Shown: positions 35,670-44,906, counted from the first letter of the stretch. The stretch is DNA of 64,000 bases from Sideroxydans sp. (GCA_016124455.1 WGNQ01000013.1:21906-85905); one strand, 5' to 3'. Made by a program: numbers and translations. Notes: generated by a model from the letters alone, not told the origin.

Positions 35670-37157
35670 TCAGTCGGACAACTCCTGCCTGACGTCATGC
35701 AATGAAATCGGAATATTCCCGACCCGGCTAACCTGACATGCGGCCGCAATCGAACCCAGATAAACGCTTTGCCATATATCTGCTTCGACAGCCAGCGCCA
35801 TTGAACTGCAGGTTAACAGGCTGTCTCCCGCGCCGGCGGTATCTTTGGGGGAGGTGTTGAATGCCGGCAAGCGGTCCGTGACGTACTCGCCATTATCCCA
35901 TGAGGCATGTGTGAGCAATCCCTCGGCACCCAGAGTCAGGATGATATTTTTTGCACGAGCTTTTTTGCGCAGTTTTTCCGCAAGGACAACCAGGCCGGAC
36001 TCGAAATCGCGAACGGCAAGCCGCGCTTCGCGCTCCGTAGGCGTCAGCAGCATCATGCCCTTAAAGCGGGATACGTCGCCCAGCTGGGAGGAAGACTGGC
36101 TGTCTGCGACCATCATGATTTTCCGGCGTCTGCAGATATCCGAAATTTCGTCGACCAGCGGCTGGGGAAGGCATCCGTAATTGAAATCGGAAAAAATGAC
36201 GAGATCCGATTTCGGTAAATTTCTTTTCAGCTCAGCCAGCATTTTTTCAGCAATCTGCTGGCTGATCGCATGCTGGCGCAAATGACTCACGCGCAGCAGG
36301 GTCTTCCCTGCGGCACGGTAGCGCTGCTTGAGGGTGGTCGGACGGCTGTCATCCTCGAACACTTCCGCCGTCACCCCGTACTCTTGCAGTTTTTTTCTGG
36401 CGAAATCCGCCGAAGCATCCTTTCCCGAAACCGTGAGGTAACTGACATCGGCTCCCAATGTTTGAGCATGAGCCGCGACGATAGCCGCCCCCCCCACAAA
36501 TTTCTCATGCTGTATCGGCGTGACCACCAGGGTAGGGTCTTCCTGTGACATGCCGACCGGATCGCAGTTGATGTACTCGTCCACGATCAAATCGCCCAGC
36601 ACGACCACGCGAAGGCCCTTGAATTTTTCCAGCGTGGCGCGTAGGCCTGCCATGGTGAAGCCGTGACTGGCAGGAAAGCCAGTAGGGCGAACAATGGTTG
36701 AAAGGTTCGATTCCAGCATTTCCTGCCTGAGCAAATCGATGGAAGAAAATCGCATGTCGCCGGAACTGAACAGCAGCTTGCCGCCATAGCTGTCGACGGC
36801 CTCCTGTTCGGGGTTGGAGTGAGTTTCGTGTTCCTTGCCTTTGACCACGACCGACGGTTTCAACTCGCGTATGAACTGTGCAGGTGGAGCGCGCAGAATG
36901 AAGGCGTAATCGACAAAGCTGATGGATTTGATCCCTTCTAGCCTTAATTCCTCGGAAATCAGAGAGTCGTGGATGTGGTTCTTATTGACGCCAACCACAA
37001 GATAATCACCGCATTCGGCGGCAAACCGGAGCAGGCGAAGATGGCCAGGGTGAACCGTGTTGAAATTTCCGGAAACGAAAACAACACGCTTGCCGGAACC
37101 GGCGCTCTCTTTAATGTGGAACAAGACTTGATGTGTGTTGGACATAGTGGGGAGCAT
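35670..37157 (-). CDS. HldE-like bifunctional protein with domains in reverse order
   Basis: This 495-residue protein has a nucleotidyltransferase domain first, with 'GNFNTVHPGHL' (residues 30-40, HxGH-type) and 'VVKGKEHET', and a PfkB sugar-kinase domain second, from about residue 175 to the end, with 'VVVLGDLIVDEY', 'GGAAIVAAH' and 'DTAGAGDSLL' near residue 438. HldE, which makes ADP-heptose, has the kinase first and the nucleotidyltransferase last, so the order is swapped. The Asp of GxFDxxHxGH is Asn here (N33). It should phosphorylate and activate a sugar or heptose. The start (37157 or 37145) is uncertain, as neither has a clear ribosome site. Confidence 0.8.
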   Translation of the reverse strand: MLPTMSNTHQVLFHIKESAGSGKRVVFVSGNFNTVHPGHLRLLRFAAECGDYLVVGVNKNHIHDSLISEELRLEGIKSISFVDYAFILRAPPAQFIRELKPSVVVKGKEHETHSNPEQEAVDSYGGKLLFSSGDMRFSSIDLLRQEMLESNLSTIVRPTGFPASHGFTMAGLRATLEKFKGLRVVVLGDLIVDEYINCDPVGMSQEDPTLVVTPIQHEKFVGGAAIVAAHAQTLGADVSYLTVSGKDASADFARKKLQEYGVTAEVFEDDSRPTTLKQRYRAAGKTLLRVSHLRQHAISQQIAEKMLAELKRNLPKSDLVIFSDFNYGCLPQPLVDEISDICRRRKIMMVADSQSSSQLGDVSRFKGMMLLTPTEREARLAVRDFESGLVVLAEKLRKKARAKNIILTLGAEGLLTHASWDNGEYVTDRLPAFNTSPKDTAGAGDSLLTCSSMALAVEADIWQSVYLGSIAAACQVSRVGNIPISLHDVRQELSD

Positions 37158-37162
37158 TTGCG

Positions 37163-38974
37163 TTATCTAAGCTTTGCATGGACGACAAAACTGCTGCAAT
37201 AGGGGCCAATTTTGCTAGTAGGCGCCTTCAAGCCGAAGGTAATATTGCCCATTAACCCTGTCAAAAGAAATATAAGTTTCCCGGATAAGGCCACTGCTCT
37301 GTATTTTAAATTGCCGGGAGGGATTCCGGATCGTCCCCAAGACAGCAAAACTCTGCTGACATGATTCACATACCCGCCTACCGCCTGAACAGCACAGGAC
37401 TCGGTCAGAGTTAAAAGAGTATCCGCGATATAAAAGTGAAGTCTGTAAATATCGATTCCCGGATTTGAGTGGATGTGCACAAAAAAATGTAAGGTCCCAT
37501 TCGGCTTCATGGCGGCAACACATTGCTTAATCAGGTTCACCAGATAGTCAGGGGTGTCCGATTTGAGATAGAGCAGCACATGGGAATATCGGCCACCATT
37601 ATCGCCGATAATCAATTTATCCCCGGTCTGAACGATGTCTTTCGGGTCGATATGAGCAAAACGCGATACATCAAGCTGGCTGTTCAAAAAATGATCTATT
37701 TCCCCCACCACCAACACTGAATCAGGGGCACTGTCATCGAGAATTGCAGCTATCGTTTGATTAAAAAGCCGGGAATCCACCCAATTGGGACTTAATGGTT
37801 TTATCGAGGCCAATAAGGGTCTCAAGAAAGCTCTGGTGTGTCGCACAGCCGGGCTGGGAATTTTTGGCACATGGGGCTCCAACTCGGGTATTGCGCCGGA
37901 ACTCACGCGACGTTTCATCCATGCTTCAATTCCTGGAATCCAATAAGGGTGATCGATATGCGATTTCGGAGACGTGAGTCGGTTTTTGATTTTATCTATG
38001 AAGGCCCTTGCCTGGGCTTTTGCAATTCCGATTTCCGGAGGGATATCTTTCGAATGAAACACGAGATCATGATTCGCTGCGCGGCGGTGTTCGTTCGTGG
38101 TCCATTCCTGCAAGCTGCTTGCAATCTCCACTTCCGTCATTTTTCCCAGCCTCAACATACCCCATTCTTGTTCACGGCTCTGCAATTCGAGCATGAAAAA
38201 TTCGTCCGAGTCAGTCATCACCACTTCGTCACCCGATGGGCACATTTCCGGGATGAATGAATAATCGCAAAAGCAGTTGATTGTTTTAATGACCCGCTCT
38301 GGTTTTAAGCAAAGCATGAAAATCAGGAAATAATGTCCCAAAACAGTATGCTCATCGACCCTCCAGAAGAACTGATTGGGATGGGTGGAATATAAAACTT
38401 GCTGGTCTAGAGTCTTGGCAATTGTGGTTAAATGTGAATTGGCTATTGCGAGTTCGACCATGGGTCTTGGAAGCATGTCAAGCACACCAGTCGCAGTGTT
38501 CACGGCATGCTCAAGCAGGGGCTCGACATCCTCCGCAATAGACCTGAAGCTGGGGGCAAGGACAATAGATCGCCCGTCGATAATATGCTTGTATAGAGAG
38601 GACAGGGAGCCATTTGCCAGGATGAAGTCAGCGTTCATGAAAACAAAATGGGTGTGCACCATCTCGTCCCCGCAGGCAATGATGGGGCGGGCGTAGGCCA
38701 GCGTCAGGGTTATGCTGTAAATACCTTGGACGATCAGGTCGTCGATCTCAACGAACCGTACCGGACACATACCCCTAAGATGTCTGAACGAAATATTTTT
38801 TTCGAAAGTTTGAAAATCATCCCGACAAGTCATGATGACAACTTCCAGCTCCGTTGCCTCAGCAAGTGCGGGCATGTTGCCGGAGGCAAGAAAAGAGGGC
38901 AATGAAAGGGAACAGAACCGCTCAATATAGGCCTCTCCCCAAACAACCGTGAGAAACTTGACTTTAGGTTTCAT
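37163..38974 (-). CDS. Large orphan protein, GT-A-like N-terminus and Rossmann-like C-terminus
   Basis: I do not recognise this 603-residue protein as a named family. The N-terminal half starts 'MKPKVKFLTVVWGEAYIERF' and has 'LEVVIMTCRDDF', 'HTHFVFMNADFILAN' (a possible GT-A metal site) and 'FWRVDEHTVLGHYF', consistent with a sugar-transferring enzyme. After a proline-rich linker around residue 370 the C-terminal part has 'SVLVVGEIDHFLNS' and 'MKPNGTLHFFVHI', which resembles a degenerate methyltransferase Rossmann fold without a clear SAM glycine motif. ATG at 38974 is preferred to 39034. It lies 5 bases before the swapped HldE-like gene. Confidence 0.6.
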   Translation of the reverse strand: MKPKVKFLTVVWGEAYIERFCSLSLPSFLASGNMPALAEATELEVVIMTCRDDFQTFEKNISFRHLRGMCPVRFVEIDDLIVQGIYSITLTLAYARPIIACGDEMVHTHFVFMNADFILANGSLSSLYKHIIDGRSIVLAPSFRSIAEDVEPLLEHAVNTATGVLDMLPRPMVELAIANSHLTTIAKTLDQQVLYSTHPNQFFWRVDEHTVLGHYFLIFMLCLKPERVIKTINCFCDYSFIPEMCPSGDEVVMTDSDEFFMLELQSREQEWGMLRLGKMTEVEIASSLQEWTTNEHRRAANHDLVFHSKDIPPEIGIAKAQARAFIDKIKNRLTSPKSHIDHPYWIPGIEAWMKRRVSSGAIPELEPHVPKIPSPAVRHTRAFLRPLLASIKPLSPNWVDSRLFNQTIAAILDDSAPDSVLVVGEIDHFLNSQLDVSRFAHIDPKDIVQTGDKLIIGDNGGRYSHVLLYLKSDTPDYLVNLIKQCVAAMKPNGTLHFFVHIHSNPGIDIYRLHFYIADTLLTLTESCAVQAVGGYVNHVSRVLLSWGRSGIPPGNLKYRAVALSGKLIFLLTGLMGNITFGLKAPTSKIGPYCSSFVVHAKLR

Positions 38975-39095
38975 GCGAGGGCTCAATTTTCCATTTTTCA
39001 ACGATCGTTTTTTCTGCCGCCAGCTGTTCAGCAAAACTACAGGCTATGACTTGGCCACAAGTTGGGCGGCGACCACCTGAAATCTGAACATCTAC

Positions 39096-39800
39096 TCATT
39101 TCTTGCCCGCGCAAACCGCAAAAAGATAATGCGCCATCGCGTGATGGCCGGTATGCACGACCTCATCATTCATGGAAAACATGAAAACATTATGAAAATA
39201 ACTCTGCATCAGCTTCTTGAGCTGCGGCATGCTTTTGCAATTGACATGCCCCGCACGACTCGTGGGCGAAGCATATGCCTGGCTTTCGAGGGAGGGCATA
39301 CCGATGATGGCGACACCATGTTGAGAAAGGGGGGCGAAAGCGTTGTCAAGAAATATGCGCTCGTCTTTAGAGGCAATGTGTTCCAGCACATCCAGGGCGA
39401 AGATCCCATCGAAGTTTCCTGGAATAGGGCCATCGAGCAAATCGTGCGTAAACACGGGGAAACGCCAGCGCTCAACCATTCGCGCCTTCACATCCTCGAC
39501 AAATAACGGGTCGAAGTCAGTTGCACTTAGAGCCTTTACTTCCTGCTGAACCAGACGGGTACCGAAAGCATCCCCGCAGCCGATTTCGAGAACATGCTCG
39601 CTTCCGGCCAGCATTTTGGCCACAAACTTATATCGCGAAATTCGAAATAACAGATGCTTGGGATCGTCATGCCAACTCTGGCTACTTCTGAGACCAAGCC
39701 GTTCAAACCCTCTGTCAGATACCGCATCAAGGCATTCCTGATATTGCGGCTCACGGGTCTTCTTGTCTTCATCGTTCAGGGGTTTATTGTTAGTTGGCAT
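39096..39800 (-). CDS. Class I SAM methyltransferase
   Basis: This 234-residue protein has 'HVLEIGCGDAFGTRLVQQ' (SAM motif I), an acidic strand-2 end ('LSATDFDPLF') and 'FDGIFALDVLEHI' (motif II). The C-terminus ends 'HAMAHYLFAVC'. It is an O- or N-methyltransferase of the small-molecule class; its target is unknown. It is separated from the next upstream gene by a 131-base AT-rich gap that holds a promoter-like sequence, so it may start its own transcript. Confidence 0.85.
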   Translation of the reverse strand: MPTNNKPLNDEDKKTREPQYQECLDAVSDRGFERLGLRSSQSWHDDPKHLLFRISRYKFVAKMLAGSEHVLEIGCGDAFGTRLVQQEVKALSATDFDPLFVEDVKARMVERWRFPVFTHDLLDGPIPGNFDGIFALDVLEHIASKDERIFLDNAFAPLSQHGVAIIGMPSLESQAYASPTSRAGHVNCKSMPQLKKLMQSYFHNVFMFSMNDEVVHTGHHAMAHYLFAVCAGKK

Positions 39801-39823
39801 GTATGCGCTACCTTTAAAATAAC

Positions 39824-39853
39824 GTTATAAAAACTAATACTAATAAATTCCAA
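39824..39853 (-). promoter_or_regulatory. Candidate promoter inside the polysaccharide locus
   Basis: On the minus strand TTGGAA (39848-39853) and TATAAC (39824-39829) are 18 bases apart, in an AT-rich gap between two same-strand genes, 24 bases before the methyltransferase ATG. It could give downstream genes (39.8 to 31.6 kb) their own transcript. Confidence 0.45.
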
Positions 39854-39911
39854 ATGAAAAACATTTTCATATGTTACTGAAACGGGACTACTAGGCATGG
39901 ATTGTTGCTTA

Positions 39912-39933
39912 AAGAGGCACGCTACGCCCTCTT
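39912..39933 (-). terminator. Weak hairpin after the 39.9-41.2 kb methyltransferase gene
   Basis: A 6-bp stem AAGAGG/CCTCTT with a 10-base loop overlaps the stop codon and is followed on the minus strand by only a short U-rich sequence (TTTAAG). It could partly terminate the upstream transcript before the promoter-like sequence at 39824-39853. Confidence 0.3.
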
Positions 39934-41197
39934 AGATCACAACGCTGCCATCTTTGTCGACCACTCGCGTTTCAGGGCACAAGACAACAAAGTGCCCTCC
40001 CTTGTTTAGATATTCCTGGTTGGTTTCAATGATTTTGCCTGAGTGCACCCAGGCAAGGATGACCGTGTAGGCAGGCATGCGCTTGCAAAGTTCGGAAGTT
40101 GGCAATATCTCGATCCCATCCCCTGAGGAGTATTTGTTCACCTTCTGGGGATGGTCATCCACTATATATTCAATCGCCCCGGTAAGTCCGAGTTGGGATA
40201 TCAAAGTAGGGCCGCTACGCGCGGCACCATAGCCCGCAACCGATGCTCCTGCCTGCTTCCATTCTTTGACTAATCTGCTGGTACGCTCCCGCTGTTTTTG
40301 GATTTTTTCCGCGAACTGCCTGAGTGTCTCTATTTTGTCCAACCCGCGTTGCGCCTCGAGGTCGAGAAACTGCTGGACCGAGGCATTCCCTTTGCGCTTG
40401 CCTCCCTTGATTTGTACTGTGCCAATCAATGAACCATGCTGAATTGGCACACGCTCGACATCGATCAATTCCATACCATGGCGGTCAAGGAATATCGTCA
40501 GCGCCTTTACGGAATGGTGGCTCATGTGCTCGTGGAAGATTGTGGCAATTAGCACCCGATCAATGATGTCCTGCAGGTATTGCGCCTCGAATATGAACAC
40601 GCCGTCCGGTGCAAGCATGGCACGAATGCTTTCTGCAATTTCGCCCATGTTATCCGCGTGTGCAAAGGCATTGAACATGCAGATAACATGGGCAGGACCA
40701 CGTTCAGCCCTGATTTTCTTTGCGAGATCAAGCGACATCAATTCCGGGATCGTCTCGATACCGGACTCTGTCGCCATCCGGGCAATTTCCGTGGCCGGAT
40801 CAATTCCCAGGACGCCATATCCTGCGTTCTTGAATGGGCGCAGCAATGAACCATCATTGCTGCCAATATCAATCACCAGAGACCCGGCCGGCGGCTGGTA
40901 AACATCAATTATCTTTGCTGCAACCTGGTTAAAATGTTCCGGCATACCTTTCGCTTCCCCGGAATAATAGGTGTAGCTTTCCCAAAGGCTCTTCGAGTCG
41001 ACAACATCAAGTTGCTGCACATGCCCGCAATCGGCACACATATATAGATCGACCGGATAGCGGGCCGCACTCTTTCCAGTTTCGCTGTCGTCACAATAGT
41101 TTTCCGACAATGGGATGGGCTCAAGCTTTACTACCAATTCAACATTGGGGGATTCACATAGCCGGCAGGTTGTTCTATGGAAGACTTGCGCAGTCAC
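39932..41197 (-). CDS. NDP-sugar C-methyltransferase family protein
   Basis: This 421-residue protein has the full three-domain layout: Cys4 zinc site ('CRLCESPNVE' and 'CADCGHVQQL'), SAM domain with an intact 'VIDIGSNDGSLLRPF' motif, and C-terminal 'VAGYGAARSGPTLISQLG'. Members C-methylate NDP-4-keto sugars or act in related two-step chemistry on sugars. It is the second of three such proteins in the locus and is followed upstream by an RmlD-like reductase and a cupin, so they may form a second branched-sugar unit. Confidence 0.87.
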   Translation of the reverse strand: MTAQVFHRTTCRLCESPNVELVVKLEPIPLSENYCDDSETGKSAARYPVDLYMCADCGHVQQLDVVDSKSLWESYTYYSGEAKGMPEHFNQVAAKIIDVYQPPAGSLVIDIGSNDGSLLRPFKNAGYGVLGIDPATEIARMATESGIETIPELMSLDLAKKIRAERGPAHVICMFNAFAHADNMGEIAESIRAMLAPDGVFIFEAQYLQDIIDRVLIATIFHEHMSHHSVKALTIFLDRHGMELIDVERVPIQHGSLIGTVQIKGGKRKGNASVQQFLDLEAQRGLDKIETLRQFAEKIQKQRERTSRLVKEWKQAGASVAGYGAARSGPTLISQLGLTGAIEYIVDDHPQKVNKYSSGDGIEILPTSELCKRMPAYTVILAWVHSGKIIETNQEYLNKGGHFVVLCPETRVVDKDGSVVI

Positions 41198-41221
41198 GAT
41201 ATTCTCCTTGGTCTATATCAA

Positions 41222-42097
41222 TTAAAGCAGATCATCTATAACAGCCGAAAGGGGCTGCGGCTTGACGCCACTCAGTTGTGTTGTCCGTTCCATCCCCAGT
41301 CCGCTATAACTGGGTTTGAAGGCGATATGAATTCCCTTGGCTGTTGCCGTGGTCGGTTCGATGAGATTCGGGCCAACTCCCATTTTGCTTGCGAGCGCCG
41401 AAGCGAAATCGACATAACTGACATTCTCGGCTCCGGACAGATGAAGATTGCCCGGGATCCGCTTCTCACCGATTGTTGCAAGGGCCTCGCCCACGAATTG
41501 CACCGACATTGGGGCAAAGATCAGATCGGAAAACGGATGCACTGCTTCTCCCCGTTTCCAGGAGTCAAACCAAGCTGGCAACGGAGAAGTGTGTGAATCA
41601 AGTATTTTAGTAAGACGTACAATATTCAGGCGCTGCTCAGCCCCCCCTTCTCGGGCGATAGTACGTACAGCATCCTCGGCCTTATCTTTCTGAAGTGCGT
41701 AAGCAATACCAGGAGCGTGCGGGTCATCTTCGTGTGGCCATGGACGCTCGCCACCAAAAACAGAATTGGTAGAAATAAAGGTAACGAACAAACCCTGCCC
41801 AAGCAATGATTCTATTAGCCGAGGGATCAATTCAACATTGATTTTGTATGCCAAGGGGTCTTTCTCGCATCGATCATAATTCGTCGCCGCCGCAATTATG
41901 AAAGCATAATCGACATCAGTTGGCGCCTGAAATGGTTCATCACTTTCAAAATCCAGGTACACCCGTTGGTCATCTACGGTTTCGAGGCGACGGGTACTGG
42001 CATATGCAAAATGTCCACGCCTCCGCAGTGCCCGCAATAGCCCTCCGCCAACCAGACTGTCGCCCCCGACCACGAGAAAGGACTTTTCCTTGCTCAT
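41222..42097 (-). CDS. RmlD-like SDR reductase
   Basis: The 291-residue SDR begins 'SFLVVGGDSLVGGGLLRAL' (glycine-rich nucleotide site), has 'FIISAA'-type strand sequence ('AFIIAAATNYDRCEKDP'), the catalytic 'FISTNSVFGGERP' and 'YALQKDKAED' (YxxxK). It resembles RmlD reductases of 4-keto-6-deoxy sugars but is divergent. Its ATG overlaps the cupin stop. It probably reduces the keto-sugar produced with the neighbouring C-methyltransferases. Confidence 0.8.
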   Translation of the reverse strand: MSKEKSFLVVGGDSLVGGGLLRALRRRGHFAYASTRRLETVDDQRVYLDFESDEPFQAPTDVDYAFIIAAATNYDRCEKDPLAYKINVELIPRLIESLLGQGLFVTFISTNSVFGGERPWPHEDDPHAPGIAYALQKDKAEDAVRTIAREGGAEQRLNIVRLTKILDSHTSPLPAWFDSWKRGEAVHPFSDLIFAPMSVQFVGEALATIGEKRIPGNLHLSGAENVSYVDFASALASKMGVGPNLIEPTTATAKGIHIAFKPSYSGLGMERTTQLSGVKPQPLSAVIDDLL

Positions 42098-42636
42098 TCG
42101 CTCATCCTCCGTTTAAAGCTTTCTCCCATTTGTGAAATGCGCCCCATATATTCACGTACCGCCTCGCCTGCTCCTTCTTCTGGGGCAAACGGCGCCAGTA
42201 TCGTCTGTTCCTTATTGAATGGACCATTCGTTACTTCATGCATAACGAGCATCTCACTACGAATAACCAAGGTGTGAAACATGCTGTCCGACAGGCGGTA
42301 ATAGTAACTGCGACCCGATCCGAACTCGCCCAGCTTGATAACATCAAACAGTGCCCCCTGATCGTCAAAAATTATTACATCGACCAATCCTTCAACAATG
42401 TGAAAGGATTCTGACTTTGCAATATGCTTGTGAGGATGGATGTAACTGCCTGCTGCAATGGCAATCAGCATTTCATGCAATCCATCCTCGTTTGTTTTAT
42501 GTGCACAAATGCGCGCGCGCTTGCGCGGACTTTGTGCGGCTTGCTGCTTCAGGAATTCCGCCTCTTCCCCGCCCAGATAAACAATCGATGGCACGGCAAC
42601 AAAGATTTCGTCACTAATCCGTTTAAGCTGGATCAT
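42094..42636 (-). CDS. WbuC-family cupin metalloprotein
   Basis: This 180-residue protein resembles WbuC cupins found in O-antigen clusters: 'RARICAHKTNEDGLHEMLIA', then the metal-binding 'YIHPHKHIAKSESFHIVEG' with a His-x-His pattern, and 'HTLVIRSEMLVMHEVTNGPF'. WbuC proteins have a cupin fold and a metal site but no proven reaction; they are thought to act on nucleotide sugars. ATG at 42636 is preferred to 42654 because it better fits the family length. The gene overlaps the upstream methyltransferase gene by 14 bases. Confidence 0.83.
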   Translation of the reverse strand: MIQLKRISDEIFVAVPSIVYLGGEEAEFLKQQAAQSPRKRARICAHKTNEDGLHEMLIAIAAGSYIHPHKHIAKSESFHIVEGLVDVIIFDDQGALFDVIKLGEFGSGRSYYYRLSDSMFHTLVIRSEMLVMHEVTNGPFNKEQTILAPFAPEEGAGEAVREYMGRISQMGESFKRRMSE

Positions 42637-43843
42637 TTGGAATATCCAGATCAATACTGTTTGGGCTTGCTGAAAATATAGACCTGAATTTCCCGCCTGC
42701 TGCTATGTAGCCCATCTTGGCTTTCAGCACCTTCTGCTCACTTTCAGGATTAAGTGTCAGCAGGCATAAATCAATATGTTCAGACTCCAGACAGCCCGAA
42801 TTTATGATTGGTAGTTTCGAGCCCGGCATTAAACGCCCAAGTTTGTTCGGATTGTCATCGATCACACCGCACAAATATGGCGCCAAGCCATAGAAATTAA
42901 TAAATTTTGCCGCTAGATGCCCAGCTCCGAATAATGCAACCCGTTTGTTTTGCATCTGTAATGCCTGCAAATACCGCGCGACTTTCCTCCTGCGCAACGC
43001 AAAGGCATTTGCAAAATCCCTTAGCCTCGATGTTTCACCCTCGATATCAATTCTCGCTGCAGCAGATCCCGAGCTGACATTTCGCACAATTGCGATCAGA
43101 GAATCTTCCATTGGGTATGGATAAACCTTTATTTCTAGATTCTTCAGACCAGATTTCTCAAGGAAACCTCTCAAGGTTTCCGGCGTAAAGTAGCTGATAT
43201 GCTCTTCCCACAGAAAACAATGATCATGCCCATCTAATACTTTACGGCAATCTGGAACCTCAAATACCATCAGACCGTTGTCCTTGCACAGTTTTCGGCA
43301 AGCTTCCAAGAAAGTCCTTGGTTGATGTGCATGCTCAAGGATATGGCGAACCAGCACAATATCAGCCCGGCCTCTCTGTGCCGCAAGCTCTTCGGCAACA
43401 CTTGGCGACAATGCCGCCTGAATTGCCTCAAGGCTGGCCAATGCATTATGGATGCCCAGATCTTCATTCTCTTTCAGGCGATATGTATTGGCCACGCCCT
43501 TCTTGCTAAAGCGCAGCAACGTCGAGTCGTCTTTGTAAGTTACGCCAATAATGCTTGCCAACCCGGAATGGCCAAGCTCGCCCCCCAGCACCTCGACAAG
43601 ATCATCAAGATGCCCTTCCGGTTCGTTATAGGTGATCCATTCATAATGTGAACGGGTCATTTCCGGCAGCATGGGCCTAATAAGTTGCGCCAGCCCGCAA
43701 TCGGAGCAAAAACCGAAGGTGAGTGGATGCGATTCACAATCTTCAGTCTTAGTTTCAACATATCTATTGCTGGGAGGCTGGGGACCCAACTCAATTAATG
43801 GCTCGACCCTTTCTGAGCCGCAGCAAATGCACCTATTCGACAT
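42623..43843 (-). CDS. C-methyltransferase-like protein with diverged SAM motif
   Basis: This 406-residue protein keeps the zinc site ('CICCGSERVEP' and 'CSDCGLAQLI') and the C-terminal 'VALFGAGHLAAKFINF' domain of NDP-sugar C-methyltransferases. The SAM motif I, however, is replaced by 'IIGVTYKDDSTLLRF', without the E/DxGxxxG pattern that its two paralogues at 28.6 and 39.9 kb retain. The later 'LVRHILEHAHQP' and 'FEVPDC' motifs persist. It may use a different cofactor geometry or have a non-methylating role. Its ATG is 13 bases from the MDR gene stop. Confidence 0.78.
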   Translation of the reverse strand: MSNRCICCGSERVEPLIELGPQPPSNRYVETKTEDCESHPLTFGFCSDCGLAQLIRPMLPEMTRSHYEWITYNEPEGHLDDLVEVLGGELGHSGLASIIGVTYKDDSTLLRFSKKGVANTYRLKENEDLGIHNALASLEAIQAALSPSVAEELAAQRGRADIVLVRHILEHAHQPRTFLEACRKLCKDNGLMVFEVPDCRKVLDGHDHCFLWEEHISYFTPETLRGFLEKSGLKNLEIKVYPYPMEDSLIAIVRNVSSGSAAARIDIEGETSRLRDFANAFALRRRKVARYLQALQMQNKRVALFGAGHLAAKFINFYGLAPYLCGVIDDNPNKLGRLMPGSKLPIINSGCLESEHIDLCLLTLNPESEQKVLKAKMGYIAAGGKFRSIFSASPNSIDLDIPNDPA

Positions 43844-43855
43844 AGATTTATATAT

Positions 43856-44902
43856 TCACATATGGATAAGACAGCGGCCGCTCATTTTTCCGGTACGCAT
43901 GTCATCAATGGCCGTATTAATGTCCTGCAGGACAAACCGCTCGGTAATCAATTCCTTGAGCTTGATCCTGCCCGCGTTGAACATCCCCTGATATCTCGGA
44001 ATATCAATATTAGGTATAGCTTCCCCACCATGTGAGCCGGATAATCCCTTGCCGAAATGGAGCGGCAACGAATATATGTTTATGTTTTTGCCCTTTTTCG
44101 GCACGCCCACCAGCACCACCCGGCCTTGTGGCTTGGTAATTTCGTAGCCCATCTGGATGATTTCCGGCTGCCCGGTATTGTCAATAAAAACATCGAGCCC
44201 CTGAGCAATAATCTTCTGGATCTGCTCTCTCGCATCAAGTTTGCTGGAATTGATCAAGTGAGTCGCCCCCATCGATTTGGCAAGCTCAAGACGATTATCA
44301 TATAAATCAACTGCAATAACGGGATATGCACCAACCAGAGCGGCAGCCTGAACAATATTGAGACCCACCCCGCCTGCGCCAAACACAACAACCGATTCCC
44401 CGATACGGACATGCGCATTGTTTTCCACCACCCCGAAACCAGTGGTAACCGCGCAACCGAACAAGGCCGCAACCTCCAGATCGCTTTCCGGCGGGATTGC
44501 CGTCACACGATTTTCTGCAACGATTGCATATTCATTAAAGGTGGCAATCCATCCGGCATTCAATTTGTTTCCGCGCCAGCGGTAGGATGGCGGCGCCCCT
44601 TCGATTCCCAATCCTTTACGCCAGTGCAGGACAACAATGTCTCCCGCCTTGACATGCTTCACGCCGGGGCCGGTTTCTACTACCGTCCCCGATGCCTCAT
44701 GTCCAAGCAGGTGTGGAAGGAATTTGTCCTCGCCTTTGGCACCGTCAATTTCGCCAAGCTGCGAACCACAGATGCCGCTGTAGTGAATCTTAACCAGCAC
44801 CTGGCCAATTTCAAGCGCCGGCGGCAACTCAACTTCGTCCACCACCAGCGGTTTGCGCTGCTCAACCAGAATTGCCGCCTGCATTGTTTTTGGAATAGCC
44901 AT
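43856..44902 (-). CDS. Zinc-type medium-chain alcohol dehydrogenase (MDR)
   Basis: The 348-residue protein has the catalytic-zinc residues 'YSGICGSQLGEI' and 'LLGHEASGTVVETG', and the Rossmann 'VVVFGAGGVGLNIVQ'. It lacks the four-Cys structural-zinc loop; the corresponding stretch, around 'WRKGLGIEGAPPSYR', has no Cys. It would oxidise or reduce a hydroxyl or aldehyde, here probably on a sugar intermediate. It lies 4 bases after the methyltransferase stop. Substrate is not inferable beyond the sugar-locus context. Confidence 0.85.
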   Translation of the reverse strand: MAIPKTMQAAILVEQRKPLVVDEVELPPALEIGQVLVKIHYSGICGSQLGEIDGAKGEDKFLPHLLGHEASGTVVETGPGVKHVKAGDIVVLHWRKGLGIEGAPPSYRWRGNKLNAGWIATFNEYAIVAENRVTAIPPESDLEVAALFGCAVTTGFGVVENNAHVRIGESVVVFGAGGVGLNIVQAAALVGAYPVIAVDLYDNRLELAKSMGATHLINSSKLDAREQIQKIIAQGLDVFIDNTGQPEIIQMGYEITKPQGRVVLVGVPKKGKNINIYSLPLHFGKGLSGSHGGEAIPNIDIPRYQGMFNAGRIKLKELITERFVLQDINTAIDDMRTGKMSGRCLIHM

Positions 44903-44906
44903 TTTA

